NCBI RefSeq assembly: GCF_016862635.1
Contig: NZ_BONI01000035.1
Location: 1 to 64,000 of the forward strand
From: Catellatospora coxensis
GTDB lineage: Bacteria; Actinomycetota; Actinomycetes; Mycobacteriales; Micromonosporaceae
Direction: 5' to 3'
DNA: 64,000 bases
The translations under genes were made by a program, and so were the position numbers. Below the pieces are notes generated by a model that saw nothing but the letters and a program-made list of their open reading frames with translations, was not told the origin of the DNA and made no database searches. Position 1 is the first letter of the stretch; each line of letters opens with the position of its first letter. This document shows, one piece after another, positions 43,016 through 51,064 of the stretch.

Positions 43016-44325
43016 TGGTTTCCTCCGGGCACGACCTCGATGGACGCCCGGCGGTTCGGGCGCAGAGCGGCCGCAGCGGCGCGGACCTGGTCCTCAGTCA
43101 CTTCCGCGATCTGGTGCGGCAGGTCGTTGAGCAGCCCCGGGTTGCCCCGCTGCAGCTCCAGCACGGCCATGCGCAGCGCGCGGCCGAGCACCGCGTCGGT
43201 CTCCCGCAGCAGGTGGGTGGCCATGCGGGCCTGGGTGCGGGCCAGCTCGCCCGCGGTCAGCCCGTCGGTGGCCAGCCGGTCCAGCTCCTCGTCGATGGTG
43301 ACCAGCACCTTGTCCACGCTGCCGCCGGGCGGCAGGTGCGACTGCAGCAGCAGCGCCGTGGGGTCGCGCACCTCGAACGGCTCGCCCATGAAGCCCAGGT
43401 AGCCGCCGACGCTGGTGACGCTGCGGTCCTTCAGCACCAGGCGCTCGACCAGCCGGGACGCGTCGCCGTCGGTGAGCACCTCGGCCAGCACCACGTACGG
43501 CAGGTAGCCGGCGAAGTCGGTGATCGGGTCCGGGACCCGCCACGCCGAGGCGACCGCGGGCAGCGGGGCGAGCTTGTCCACGTAGGACTCGCGCCGCTCG
43601 GCGGTCAGGTCGGGCTCGGCGAAGTCGGCCCGCGACGGCGCCGGTCGCGCGGGCACGTCGCCGAAGTGGCGCTCGATCAGCATCCGGGCGTGCGCGGAGT
43701 CGAAGTCGCCGGAGACGCTGAGCGTCGCGTTGCCGCAGGCGTAGTACTTGTCGAAGAACTCCGCCGCGTCGGGGACGGTGGCCGCCTCCAGGTCGCTGAA
43801 GGAGCCGTAGCCGTCGTGCGCGTTGGGGAACGTGTCGAACATGACCGGCGGGAGCTTGAGCCACGGGAAGCCGCCGTACGGGCGGTTCAGCACGTTGACC
43901 CGGATCTCCTCCTTGACCACGTCGATCTGGTTCTTGAGGTTCTCCTCGGTGAGCCGGGGCCCGCGCATGCGGTCGGCCTCCAGGAAGAGCATCCGCTCCA
44001 GCGCGTTGCTCGGCACCGTCTCGAAGTAGTCGGTGTAGTCCAGGTGGGTGGACCCGTTGAAGGTGCCGCCCGCCCCCTGCACGTGGCGGAAGTGGGCCAG
44101 CTTCTCCAAGTTGGCGGAGCCCTGGAACATCAGGTGTTCGAAGAGGTGGGCGAAGCCGGTGCGGCCCTGCGGCTCGGACCGGATTCCCACGTCGTAGACG
44201 ACCGCGACACCGATCACCGGTGCGCTGCGGTCCGGGCTGAGCACGACGCGCAAACCGTTGGGGAGCGTGAACCGCTCGACCTCGTACGCCGTGCGCGGGA
44301 TCTGGATGCTGGTCTCGGTGGACAC
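43012..44325 (-). CDS. M16 family zinc peptidase, catalytic subunit
   Basis: 437-aa M16 metallopeptidase. Inverted zinc motif His60-x-x-Glu63-His64 in GFAHLFEHLMFQGS, with the distal ligand Glu140 in VVKEEIRVNVLNRP, 76 residues on and within the family's spacing. No signal peptide. First gene of the pair; degrades peptides or processes precursors. M16 pairs are also found in RiPP clusters, but no other RiPP gene is next to it. Confidence 0.94.
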   Translation of the reverse strand: MSTETSIQIPRTAYEVERFTLPNGLRVVLSPDRSAPVIGVAVVYDVGIRSEPQGRTGFAHLFEHLMFQGSANLEKLAHFRHVQGAGGTFNGSTHLDYTDYFETVPSNALERMLFLEADRMRGPRLTEENLKNQIDVVKEEIRVNVLNRPYGGFPWLKLPPVMFDTFPNAHDGYGSFSDLEAATVPDAAEFFDKYYACGNATLSVSGDFDSAHARMLIERHFGDVPARPAPSRADFAEPDLTAERRESYVDKLAPLPAVASAWRVPDPITDFAGYLPYVVLAEVLTDGDASRLVERLVLKDRSVTSVGGYLGFMGEPFEVRDPTALLLQSHLPPGGSVDKVLVTIDEELDRLATDGLTAGELARTQARMATHLLRETDAVLGRALRMAVLELQRGNPGLLNDLPHQIAEVTEDQVRAAAAALRPNRRASIEVVPGGNQ

Positions 44326-44367
44326 AAAGCCGACCCTAGCAAGCTGCCGGAGGAGGCGTCCGCAGCA

Positions 44368-44393
44368 GCGGCGGTGAAATGTGCGACCGCCGC
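44368..44393. terminator. Weak hairpin between flavoprotein and M16 genes
   Basis: GCGGCGGT pairs with ACCGCCGC across a 10-nt loop, just after the flavoprotein stop. Short stem and no U-tract. Confidence 0.4.
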
Positions 44394-44406
44394 CGCCACG
44401 GGCGGG

Positions 44407-45933
44407 TCAGAACTCGACGCACTCGGCGACCGGCGCGCGGTCCCCCGCGTCGCCCAGCGCGACGGCGAGCGCCCGCGCCTGCGCGCGGATCTCCGGGGCG
44501 GCCGTGGTCTCCCAGAGCACGCCGCGGCGAGTCGGGCCGAGGGTCCACAGCGCCGGGTGCGCCGAGCCGTCCCGGCGCAGCAGCGCACCGTGCGGGTCGG
44601 TGTCCAGCCCCAGCCGGTACGGGCCCGGCCGGGCCATGCCCTCGGCCACCAGCGCGCGGACCAGCGGGTCCGACTCGACGATGCGGCCGGGCCCGGTGCA
44701 GTTGACCACGGCGGCGAACGTCGCGGTGGTGATCGCGCCGCCGTGGCGTTCCCGCAGCACGACGCGTACGCCGTGGTCTGCGGCCTCGATGCCGCACAGC
44801 TCGGCGGCGCGCACCCGCAGGGAGCCGCTGTCGCGCAGCGCGGTGGTGCTGTCCGCGACGGCCGGCGCCATGCGGTGCCGGTGCACCTCCCAGTAGCGAG
44901 CCAGGTGCCGCAGGAAACGGTGCTGGCCGGGTTCGGGCAGGCTCTGCCACAGCGCGTCCCAGTGCGGGCGCAGCGCGTCGAACACCGCCCGCCAGTCCCC
45001 GGTGTCGGCGGCGAGCCGCCGCAGCGAGCGCAGCAGCCCGGCGGTCGACCCGCTCGCCAGCAGTTCGGGGAGCGCGGCCTGGACCCGCGCCGCTGCCGAC
45101 CCGGGCGGCACAGGCGCGGACATCCCGGCGGCCGCGGACGTGGACACCGCGACGGCAGCGGTGGCCGGGGTCGGGGCCGGCGCGGCGGCTCCCGCGGTGG
45201 TCGCGATGAGCTGCGTGGCCCGGGTCGTGGCGGTGTCCGGTCCGGGGGCGGCGGACCGCCGGTGGGGCTGCGGCAGCAGCCCGTGCCTCGATACCGCGGT
45301 GAGGTCGTGCCGGCCCGCGTTCGACAGGGTCAGCGCCACGTCGACGGCGGTCAGGCCGGTGCCGATGAGCAGGATCGGGCCCTCGGGCAGGGTGTCGAGC
45401 ACACCGGGCCGCCACGGATCGGCGACGTACGCCCCCGAGCGGGCCGCGGCGGCGTCGAGCCGGGCCGGGGCGGACGGGGCGGGGTGGCCCAGCGCGAGCA
45501 CCACCCGGTCGGCGGGGATGACCACGTCGTCGGCGAGCAGCACGGTGAGCGGGCCGCCGCTGCCGGACGGCTCGAAGATGCGGGCCACCCGGCCGCGCTG
45601 CACGGTGAGCCGGCCCTGGGCGGTCTCGTCGGCGGCGCGCAGCACCTCGGTCAGGTAGTCGCCGTACCAGCTGCGGGGCACGAAGTCGGCCGGCCCGGTG
45701 TGCGGATCGCGCTGCCGGCACCAGCGCAGGAAGTCGTCGGGCCGGTCGGGGTCGGCGCTCATCGCGGCGACGGGCGAGTTCAGCAGGTGCCACGGTGCCG
45801 CGGTGCTGTAGGCCAGCCCTCGGCCGGGCCGCGCGCCGGGGTCGACCAGCACCACGTGCCAGCCGGCTCGCAGCAGCTCACGGGTGGCGAGCACACCACT
45901 GCAGCCGCCGCCGACCACCACCGCGATGCCCAT
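44407..45933 (-). CDS. FAD/NAD(P)-binding oxidoreductase-like protein
   Basis: 508-aa protein with an N-terminal dinucleotide fold (AVVVGGGCSGVLATRELLRAGWHVVLVDPG, about 3-33) followed by the NAD_binding_9 pattern (GLAYSTAAPWHLLNSPVAAMS). A second Rossmann motif is ILLIGTGLTAVDVALTLSNAG (about 175-195). An insertion (about 225-300) is low-complexity Ala/Pro/Thr. Family members are sometimes next to siderophore or thiol metabolism genes. The cofactor binding is clear, the reaction is not. A short dyad upstream may be its operator. Confidence 0.85.
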   Translation of the reverse strand: MGIAVVVGGGCSGVLATRELLRAGWHVVLVDPGARPGRGLAYSTAAPWHLLNSPVAAMSADPDRPDDFLRWCRQRDPHTGPADFVPRSWYGDYLTEVLRAADETAQGRLTVQRGRVARIFEPSGSGGPLTVLLADDVVIPADRVVLALGHPAPSAPARLDAAAARSGAYVADPWRPGVLDTLPEGPILLIGTGLTAVDVALTLSNAGRHDLTAVSRHGLLPQPHRRSAAPGPDTATTRATQLIATTAGAAAPAPTPATAAVAVSTSAAAGMSAPVPPGSAAARVQAALPELLASGSTAGLLRSLRRLAADTGDWRAVFDALRPHWDALWQSLPEPGQHRFLRHLARYWEVHRHRMAPAVADSTTALRDSGSLRVRAAELCGIEAADHGVRVVLRERHGGAITTATFAAVVNCTGPGRIVESDPLVRALVAEGMARPGPYRLGLDTDPHGALLRRDGSAHPALWTLGPTRRGVLWETTAAPEIRAQARALAVALGDAGDRAPVAECVEF

Positions 45934-46010
45934 GGCCGTACCTCCTCCGTGTCGCTGATCAAGTTAACGCCGACCGCCCGCGGGACGCGGGGAAGGCCGC
46001 CACAAAGCCC

Positions 46011-46039
46011 ATATAACCTACCGGCACGATAGGATATAC
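46011..46039 (-). promoter_or_regulatory. AT-rich dyad upstream of the flavoprotein gene
   Basis: ATATAACCTA (46011-46020) and TAGGATATAC (46030-46039) form an inverted repeat matching at 8 of 10 positions with a 9-bp spacer. It is strikingly AT-rich for this window and lies about 80 bp before the flavoprotein start. Could be an operator or hold the -10. Confidence 0.45.
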
Positions 46040-46152
46040 AGCCTACACGCGCCAGTAGCGGCCGACCGCAGGGCGCGAGCAGCCGTTCTTCGGCAATGGT
46101 CTGTTAACCCACCCGCAGCCGGTGCGGCCGCGGTACCGACACCCGGACGGGG

Positions 46153-47358
46153 TCAGGCGGCCTGCTGCCGCACCCGGGCGGAGCGGACCGCCCACACGGT
46201 GAGGCCGGCCAGGAAGATCAGCAACGGCAGCACCACCAGCCAGCGCCGCCAGTCCCTGCTGTCGGCGAGGGCGACCGGCACCGGCGAAGGGCTCGGCGAG
46301 GCGGCCGGGCTCGACGCCGCCGGACTCGGCTGCACGCTCGGCGCGGGCTCCTGCGGCACGTTCGCGGCCAGCGCCGCACTCAGGTTGAGCATGCCCGCCC
46401 CGAACCGGCTGTCCGCGCCGGGAGCGCCGGCGTCCGTCGCCGTCGTACGCAGCCGCCGCAGCACCTCCGCGACCGTGGCCTTCGGGTATGCCGACCACAC
46501 CACCGCCGCCGCGCCCGCCAGCACCGCCGCCGCGCTCGATCCGCCGTCCATCCGGTAGCCGCCGCCCACCCCGGTCGTGATCAGGTCGACGCCGGGCACC
46601 GTGATGCCGGTGGTGCGCCCGCTCAGCGGCGCGACGGGCACCTGCCCCGAACGGTCCGCCGGGATCGCGTTGAGCACCCCGGGGTACGAGGCGGGCCACG
46701 GCGTGAACGGCCGGCCCGCCCGGTCCGCGTCGGCCGCGACGATCAGCACGCCGCGCGCCACCGCCGCCTCGACCGACGCCTGCAGCCGGCTGCCGGGCAC
46801 GACGCCCCGGCCGATGCAGATGATCTTCGCGCCGCCGAACACGGCCCGGTCGATCGCGGTGGCCAGCCCGTCCGGGTCACCGCTCGCGCCGGGCGCGGGC
46901 ACGAACGCGATCGGCAGGATCTGCGCGCCGGGGGCGATCCCGAGCACGCCCGCCGTACGCGGGTCGGCCGGGGCCGCGCTCGCGCTCGGCGCCGGCGAAC
47001 CGGACGGCGTCGGCCGCGGCGCACCCGCCGCCACCCCGGGAACGTGGCCGTGACCTGCGATGAGGCCGGCGAGTCCGGTGCCCCGACCGTCCACATCGGT
47101 GTTCGAGACCGGGTCCGGACCCCCGAGCACCTGGCCGACCAGGTCGGGGTGGGTTCTGTCCACACCGGAGTCCAGGACCGCGACCAGCACTCCGGCACCG
47201 GTGGCGCGCTGATGCACCGCGGGCAGGTCGAGGCTCGCGAGCTGCCACTGCATGCCACGCACCACGTCCGGCTCGGCCGCGGCTGCGGGCACGGGCGTGC
47301 CCAGCAGCAGCACGGCAGCCGAGAAAGCAGCCGTGATCAGGGACTTCGGACCAGACAT
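46153..47358 (-). CDS. Mycosin-like S8 protein, catalytic His replaced
   Basis: 401-aa exported protein: signal peptide 1-28 (PVPAAAAEP), subtilisin-like domain (about 40-310), Pro/Ser/Ala linker (about 320-360) and C-terminal membrane helix (about 372-390) with RSARVRQQ tail. This is the mycosin layout. Asp63 (VAVLDSGVD) and Ser274 (DGGSSAAA) are present, but the motif that should read GHGT is DGRGTGLAG, so the catalytic His is Arg92. The oxyanion AAGN is also missing (IVAADADRAG). It is probably a non-catalytic binder. ATG 47358 is chosen with SD GGAG; ATG 47400 is possible. No ESX genes flank it. Confidence 0.88.
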   Translation of the reverse strand: MSGPKSLITAAFSAAVLLLGTPVPAAAAEPDVVRGMQWQLASLDLPAVHQRATGAGVLVAVLDSGVDRTHPDLVGQVLGGPDPVSNTDVDGRGTGLAGLIAGHGHVPGVAAGAPRPTPSGSPAPSASAAPADPRTAGVLGIAPGAQILPIAFVPAPGASGDPDGLATAIDRAVFGGAKIICIGRGVVPGSRLQASVEAAVARGVLIVAADADRAGRPFTPWPASYPGVLNAIPADRSGQVPVAPLSGRTTGITVPGVDLITTGVGGGYRMDGGSSAAAVLAGAAAVVWSAYPKATVAEVLRRLRTTATDAGAPGADSRFGAGMLNLSAALAANVPQEPAPSVQPSPAASSPAASPSPSPVPVALADSRDWRRWLVVLPLLIFLAGLTVWAVRSARVRQQAA

Positions 47359-47402
47359 CGCACGTACTCCGGCGGGTATCGAGGCGGTCACCACGGTCAT
47401 CG

Positions 47403-47555
47403 TCAGCCGGCCATGGGCGGGGCCGGCGGATGCACCTCCACGACGATACCGGCCTGCGCCGCGTGCCAAGGCGCGAGCACCACGGCACCGGCCATCCCGA
47501 CACCGATCAGCGCAAGGAGCATCACCAGGAGCAGTTCCCGGACCGATGACTCCAC
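47403..47555 (-). CDS. Small single-pass membrane protein
   Basis: 50-aa protein starting at GTG with SD GGGAGG 7 nt upstream: VESSVRELLLVMLLALIGVG and then a short outer tail ending VVEVHPPAPPMAG. One helix (about 6-28). Its stop lies 45 bp before the mycosin-like start (2 bp before an alternative ATG at 47400), so the two are almost surely one operon. Function unknown; it may be a partner of the pseudoprotease. Confidence 0.72.
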   Translation of the reverse strand: MESSVRELLLVMLLALIGVGMAGAVVLAPWHAAQAGIVVEVHPPAPPMAG

Positions 47556-47703
47556 GGCGCGCCTCCCACCGGATGCGTGTGTCCGCACACACAATGCCCG
47601 CTACGTGCGACATCACGCAGTCGGTTTCCGGACTGGTCTGGCCGACGGTTCGGCTGAGGTGTCACCGGAACGGATGACACAGCTCGCCTGGTCGGCCATC
47701 CGA

Positions 47704-50700
47704 CTAGTCGGCGTCCTGTGTGGGCAGCGACGTCAGCAGCCTCGTCAGCCCGGCCTCGTCGAGCAGGTCGGCCGGCCGCACGGTCAGGTTGTCGCGTACG
47801 TAGTGGAACGCGGCGCTGACCTTGGCCACCGGTACTCCCGCCAGCGCCGCCCAGGCCAGCCGATAGGCCGCCAGCTGCACCGCGGCCGCGGTCGCCGCCG
47901 CGCCGGCCGGCACCCGGCCGGTCTTCCAGTCGACCACCTCGTAACCGCCCGCGGGGTCGCGGAACACGGCGTCCATCCGTCCACGCACGACGGTGCCGCC
48001 CAGCTCCACCACGAACGGCGTCTCCACCTCGACCGGCACCCGGTCGGCCCAGACGCTCTGCTCGAAGCGCTCCTTCAGCACACCCAGCGCCTCGTCGGGC
48101 GCGGCGTCCTCGTCGGCCGCGCCGGGCAGGTCGTCCAGGTCGAGCAGCTGGTCGGCGCCGTAGCGCTGCTCCAGCCAGTGGTGGAAGGCGGTGCCGCGGC
48201 GGGCGTACGGGTCCGGGGCGGCCGGCAGCGGCCGCCGCAGCCGCCGGGCCAGCGCGGCCGGGTCCTTGCGCAGCGCCACGAGCTGCGACACCGACAGGTG
48301 CGCGGGCAGCACCACGTCGGCCCGGTTCGCCCGGCGGGCCTGCTCGTCGCGTTCGATCAGCAGCAGGTCGGCCTCCTGCCGCCAGCGCCGGGTGACCTCG
48401 TCGGACTCGGCCGCGACCGCCGGGCCGGAACCGGCGGTGGCCGCCCCGTCGGCGGCTTCGCCGAGCATGGCCCGGACCAGGTCCGCCGCCGCCTGGACGA
48501 CGGGCCGGCGCGCCCCCAGCGGATCGCTGGGCCACGTGCTCGCGACCTCGCCACTGGTCGGGTTGGCGGCGTCCGGCTCGGGCTCCGGCGTCCACACGTC
48601 GACGTGGCCCTCGCCGGACCGGCACACCTCGACGATCTCCGCCAGCAGCGCGGACGGGCCGCGCGGCTTGCGCACCTTGTCACCCCACCAGTAACCGGAG
48701 GCGAACAGCCAGGTGCGCGGGCGGGTGACCGCCACGTACGCCAGGCGGCGCTCCTCGCGCGCGTCGTGCTCCTTCCACTGCTGCTCGAAGTCCGCGACGG
48801 CGCGGCCCAGCTCCTTCTGGTCCGCGGCGCTCTTCACGGCCAGCGCGGGCAGCCCGTCACGGTCGCCACGCAGCGGGAACGGCAGCACGCCCAGGCCCTT
48901 GAGGAAATGGTCGGTGCCCTTGCTCGGGCCCGGCCAGACGTCCTTGGTCAGCCCCGCCACCGCGACAACGTCCCACTCCAGGCCCTTGGCCGCGTGCGCG
49001 GTGAGGATCTGCACCGCGCCCTCGGCCACGTCGATCTCGCCCGGGGCCAGCCCGCGCTCCTCGTCCTCGGCCGCCGACAGGTACGACAGGAACGCGCCCA
49101 GCGGCGCGCCGTCGGTCTCCACCGCGAACCGGGCCGCGACCTCGCCGAGCGTGTCCAGGTGCGCGCGGGCCAGCCCGGCATCCCCGGCCCGCACCGCGAC
49201 CTCGACGTCCAGGCCCGCGGTGCGCTCGATGTCCGCGATCAGGTCGCTGACCGGCTGGTCCAGGCGGGCGCGCAAGCCCGCCAGTTCTCCGGCGTACGCC
49301 GACAGCCGGGTGTACGCCGCGGGCGAGTACTGGTCCGGCTCGCCGAGATCCTCCAGCGCCTCGGCCAGCGCCGCGTCGTCAAGCCGGTCCGTGACGATCT
49401 CGGCCTCGTCGCCGGCCGGGCGGCGCTCGTGCGCCAGCGCCCGGGACCGCCGGTGCAGCGCCACCAGGTCACGGGGGCCGATCCGCCAGCGCGCGCCGGT
49501 GAGCAGCCGCAGCAGGCTCGCCCCGTCGGTCGGGTCGTTGAGCACGCGCAGCGTGCACACCACATCGCGGACCTCGGGCGTGTCCAGCAGGCCGCCCAGG
49601 CCGACCACCTCGACCGGCAGGCCCCGGGCCCGCAGCGCCGCCTCGATCGGCGCGATCTGCGAGCGCACCCGCACCAGCACCGCCGAGGTGGGCCGCCGGT
49701 CCACGGGGATGTGCGCCGGGTTCTGGTCGTCGGCCGTGCCCGCCTCGCTGCGCCACGCGGTGACGATCTGGTCGGCGATCCACTCCGCCTCGTCCAGGTG
49801 CGATTCCAGCAGCGCGCACTGCACGATGCCCGGCTCGGCGCTGCCGGAGGTCAGCGAGACCACCCGGGCGCCCCGGTCGCGCAGCGGCGCGGAGATCGCG
49901 TTGGCCACCGACAGGATCTCCGAGCGGTTCCGGAAACTGCGCCCGAGCTGTGCCTGCGCGGCAGGCTCGCCGTCGCGGGCGGGGAACTCCCCCGGGAAGC
50001 GGTCGAGGGTGCCCGCGCTGGCCCCGCGCCAGCCGTAGATGGACTGGCACGGGTCGCCGACCGCGGTCACCGGATGCCCCTGCCCGGACACCGCGCCCCC
50101 GGCCGTCGCCACGTCCCCGGCGAACAGCGCCCGCAGCAGCGTGACCTGGGCATGGCTGGTGTCCTGGTACTCGTCGAGCAGCACCACCCGGAAGCGCTCG
50201 CGCTCGGCCGCGCCGACCTCGGGATGGTCGCGGGCCACCCGCGCGGCGCGCGACATCTGGTCGCCGAAGTCCATCGCCTCCAGCAGCTGCTTGCGGTCGG
50301 CGTACTTGCGCACCAGCGGCAGCAGCTGCAACCGGGCCCGCTGGCGGGCCAGCAGGTCGCGTACGTCGGCCATCACCCGGCCCGGCTTCGCGCTGACGTT
50401 GGCGTGGAACCGGCCTGTCCAGGTGGCCAGGCTGTCCGGGGTGACCAGGTGCTCGGCCAGCTCACCGGCGAGGGCCAGCACCGCCGACACCACCGTGCTC
50501 GGCGCGGCCTCCACCGCCGACATGTCCCCGGTGTACGAGCGCACCACCTCGTCGGCCAGCTGCCAGCAGGACGCCTCGGTGAGCAGCCGGGTGCTCGGCT
50601 CGTACCCGGCGCGCAGGCCGTGCTCGGTGACGATGCGCGCCGCGAACGAGTGGTACGTCGCGATCGTCGGCTCGCCGTCGAGCCCCTCGGTGAACCGGGT

Positions 50701-51018
50701 GCCGACGTGGCGGCGCAGCTGGCTCAGCCGCACCCGCACCCGGTGCGCCAGCTCGCCCGCCGCCTTGCGGGTGAAGGTCAGCCCCAGCACGTGCTCCGGG
50801 CGTACGTGCTGGTTCGCGACCAGCCACAGCACCCGGGCCGCCATGGTCTCCGTCTTGCCCGACCCGGCCCCCGCGACGACCAGCAGCGGCGCGACCGGGG
50901 CGCTGATCACGGCGGCCTGCTCGGCGGTCGGCGGCTTGAGCCCCAGCGCCGCCGCCAGCTCCTCCGGCGTCCAGCGCGGCCCCTCCTCGACCACTGCCTT
51001 CTTGACGACCTCTGTCAC
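47704..51018 (-). CDS. adnB: AdnB helicase-nuclease subunit
   Basis: 1104-aa subunit of the AdnAB motor-nuclease that resects double-strand breaks in actinobacteria. N-terminal UvrD-like helicase: Walker A GAGSGKT with Lys55, LLDEYQDTSHAQV, VGDPCQSIYGWRGA, LTAHAAKGLEWDVVAVAGL, VAVTRPRTWLFASG. C-terminal RecB-type nuclease: RGRMDAVFR and VVDWKTGR (1029-1035), then QLAAYRL. Length matches M. tuberculosis Rv3201c. GTG start with SD GAGG. Follows adnA by 46 bp. Confidence 0.94.
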   Translation of the reverse strand: MTEVVKKAVVEEGPRWTPEELAAALGLKPPTAEQAAVISAPVAPLLVVAGAGSGKTETMAARVLWLVANQHVRPEHVLGLTFTRKAAGELAHRVRVRLSQLRRHVGTRFTEGLDGEPTIATYHSFAARIVTEHGLRAGYEPSTRLLTEASCWQLADEVVRSYTGDMSAVEAAPSTVVSAVLALAGELAEHLVTPDSLATWTGRFHANVSAKPGRVMADVRDLLARQRARLQLLPLVRKYADRKQLLEAMDFGDQMSRAARVARDHPEVGAAERERFRVVLLDEYQDTSHAQVTLLRALFAGDVATAGGAVSGQGHPVTAVGDPCQSIYGWRGASAGTLDRFPGEFPARDGEPAAQAQLGRSFRNRSEILSVANAISAPLRDRGARVVSLTSGSAEPGIVQCALLESHLDEAEWIADQIVTAWRSEAGTADDQNPAHIPVDRRPTSAVLVRVRSQIAPIEAALRARGLPVEVVGLGGLLDTPEVRDVVCTLRVLNDPTDGASLLRLLTGARWRIGPRDLVALHRRSRALAHERRPAGDEAEIVTDRLDDAALAEALEDLGEPDQYSPAAYTRLSAYAGELAGLRARLDQPVSDLIADIERTAGLDVEVAVRAGDAGLARAHLDTLGEVAARFAVETDGAPLGAFLSYLSAAEDEERGLAPGEIDVAEGAVQILTAHAAKGLEWDVVAVAGLTKDVWPGPSKGTDHFLKGLGVLPFPLRGDRDGLPALAVKSAADQKELGRAVADFEQQWKEHDAREERRLAYVAVTRPRTWLFASGYWWGDKVRKPRGPSALLAEIVEVCRSGEGHVDVWTPEPEPDAANPTSGEVASTWPSDPLGARRPVVQAAADLVRAMLGEAADGAATAGSGPAVAAESDEVTRRWRQEADLLLIERDEQARRANRADVVLPAHLSVSQLVALRKDPAALARRLRRPLPAAPDPYARRGTAFHHWLEQRYGADQLLDLDDLPGAADEDAAPDEALGVLKERFEQSVWADRVPVEVETPFVVELGGTVVRGRMDAVFRDPAGGYEVVDWKTGRVPAGAAATAAAVQLAAYRLAWAALAGVPVAKVSAAFHYVRDNLTVRPADLLDEAGLTRLLTSLPTQDAD

Positions 51019-51064
51019 GCTCGCACCTCGCTACGCCCGGCACTCCCGTGCGCCATCCCTGCGC

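Noticed and set aside
46153-47555. Type VII (ESX) secretion locus
   Set aside because: Only a mycosin-like protein lacking the catalytic His; no eccC, WXG100 or other ESX genes in the window.
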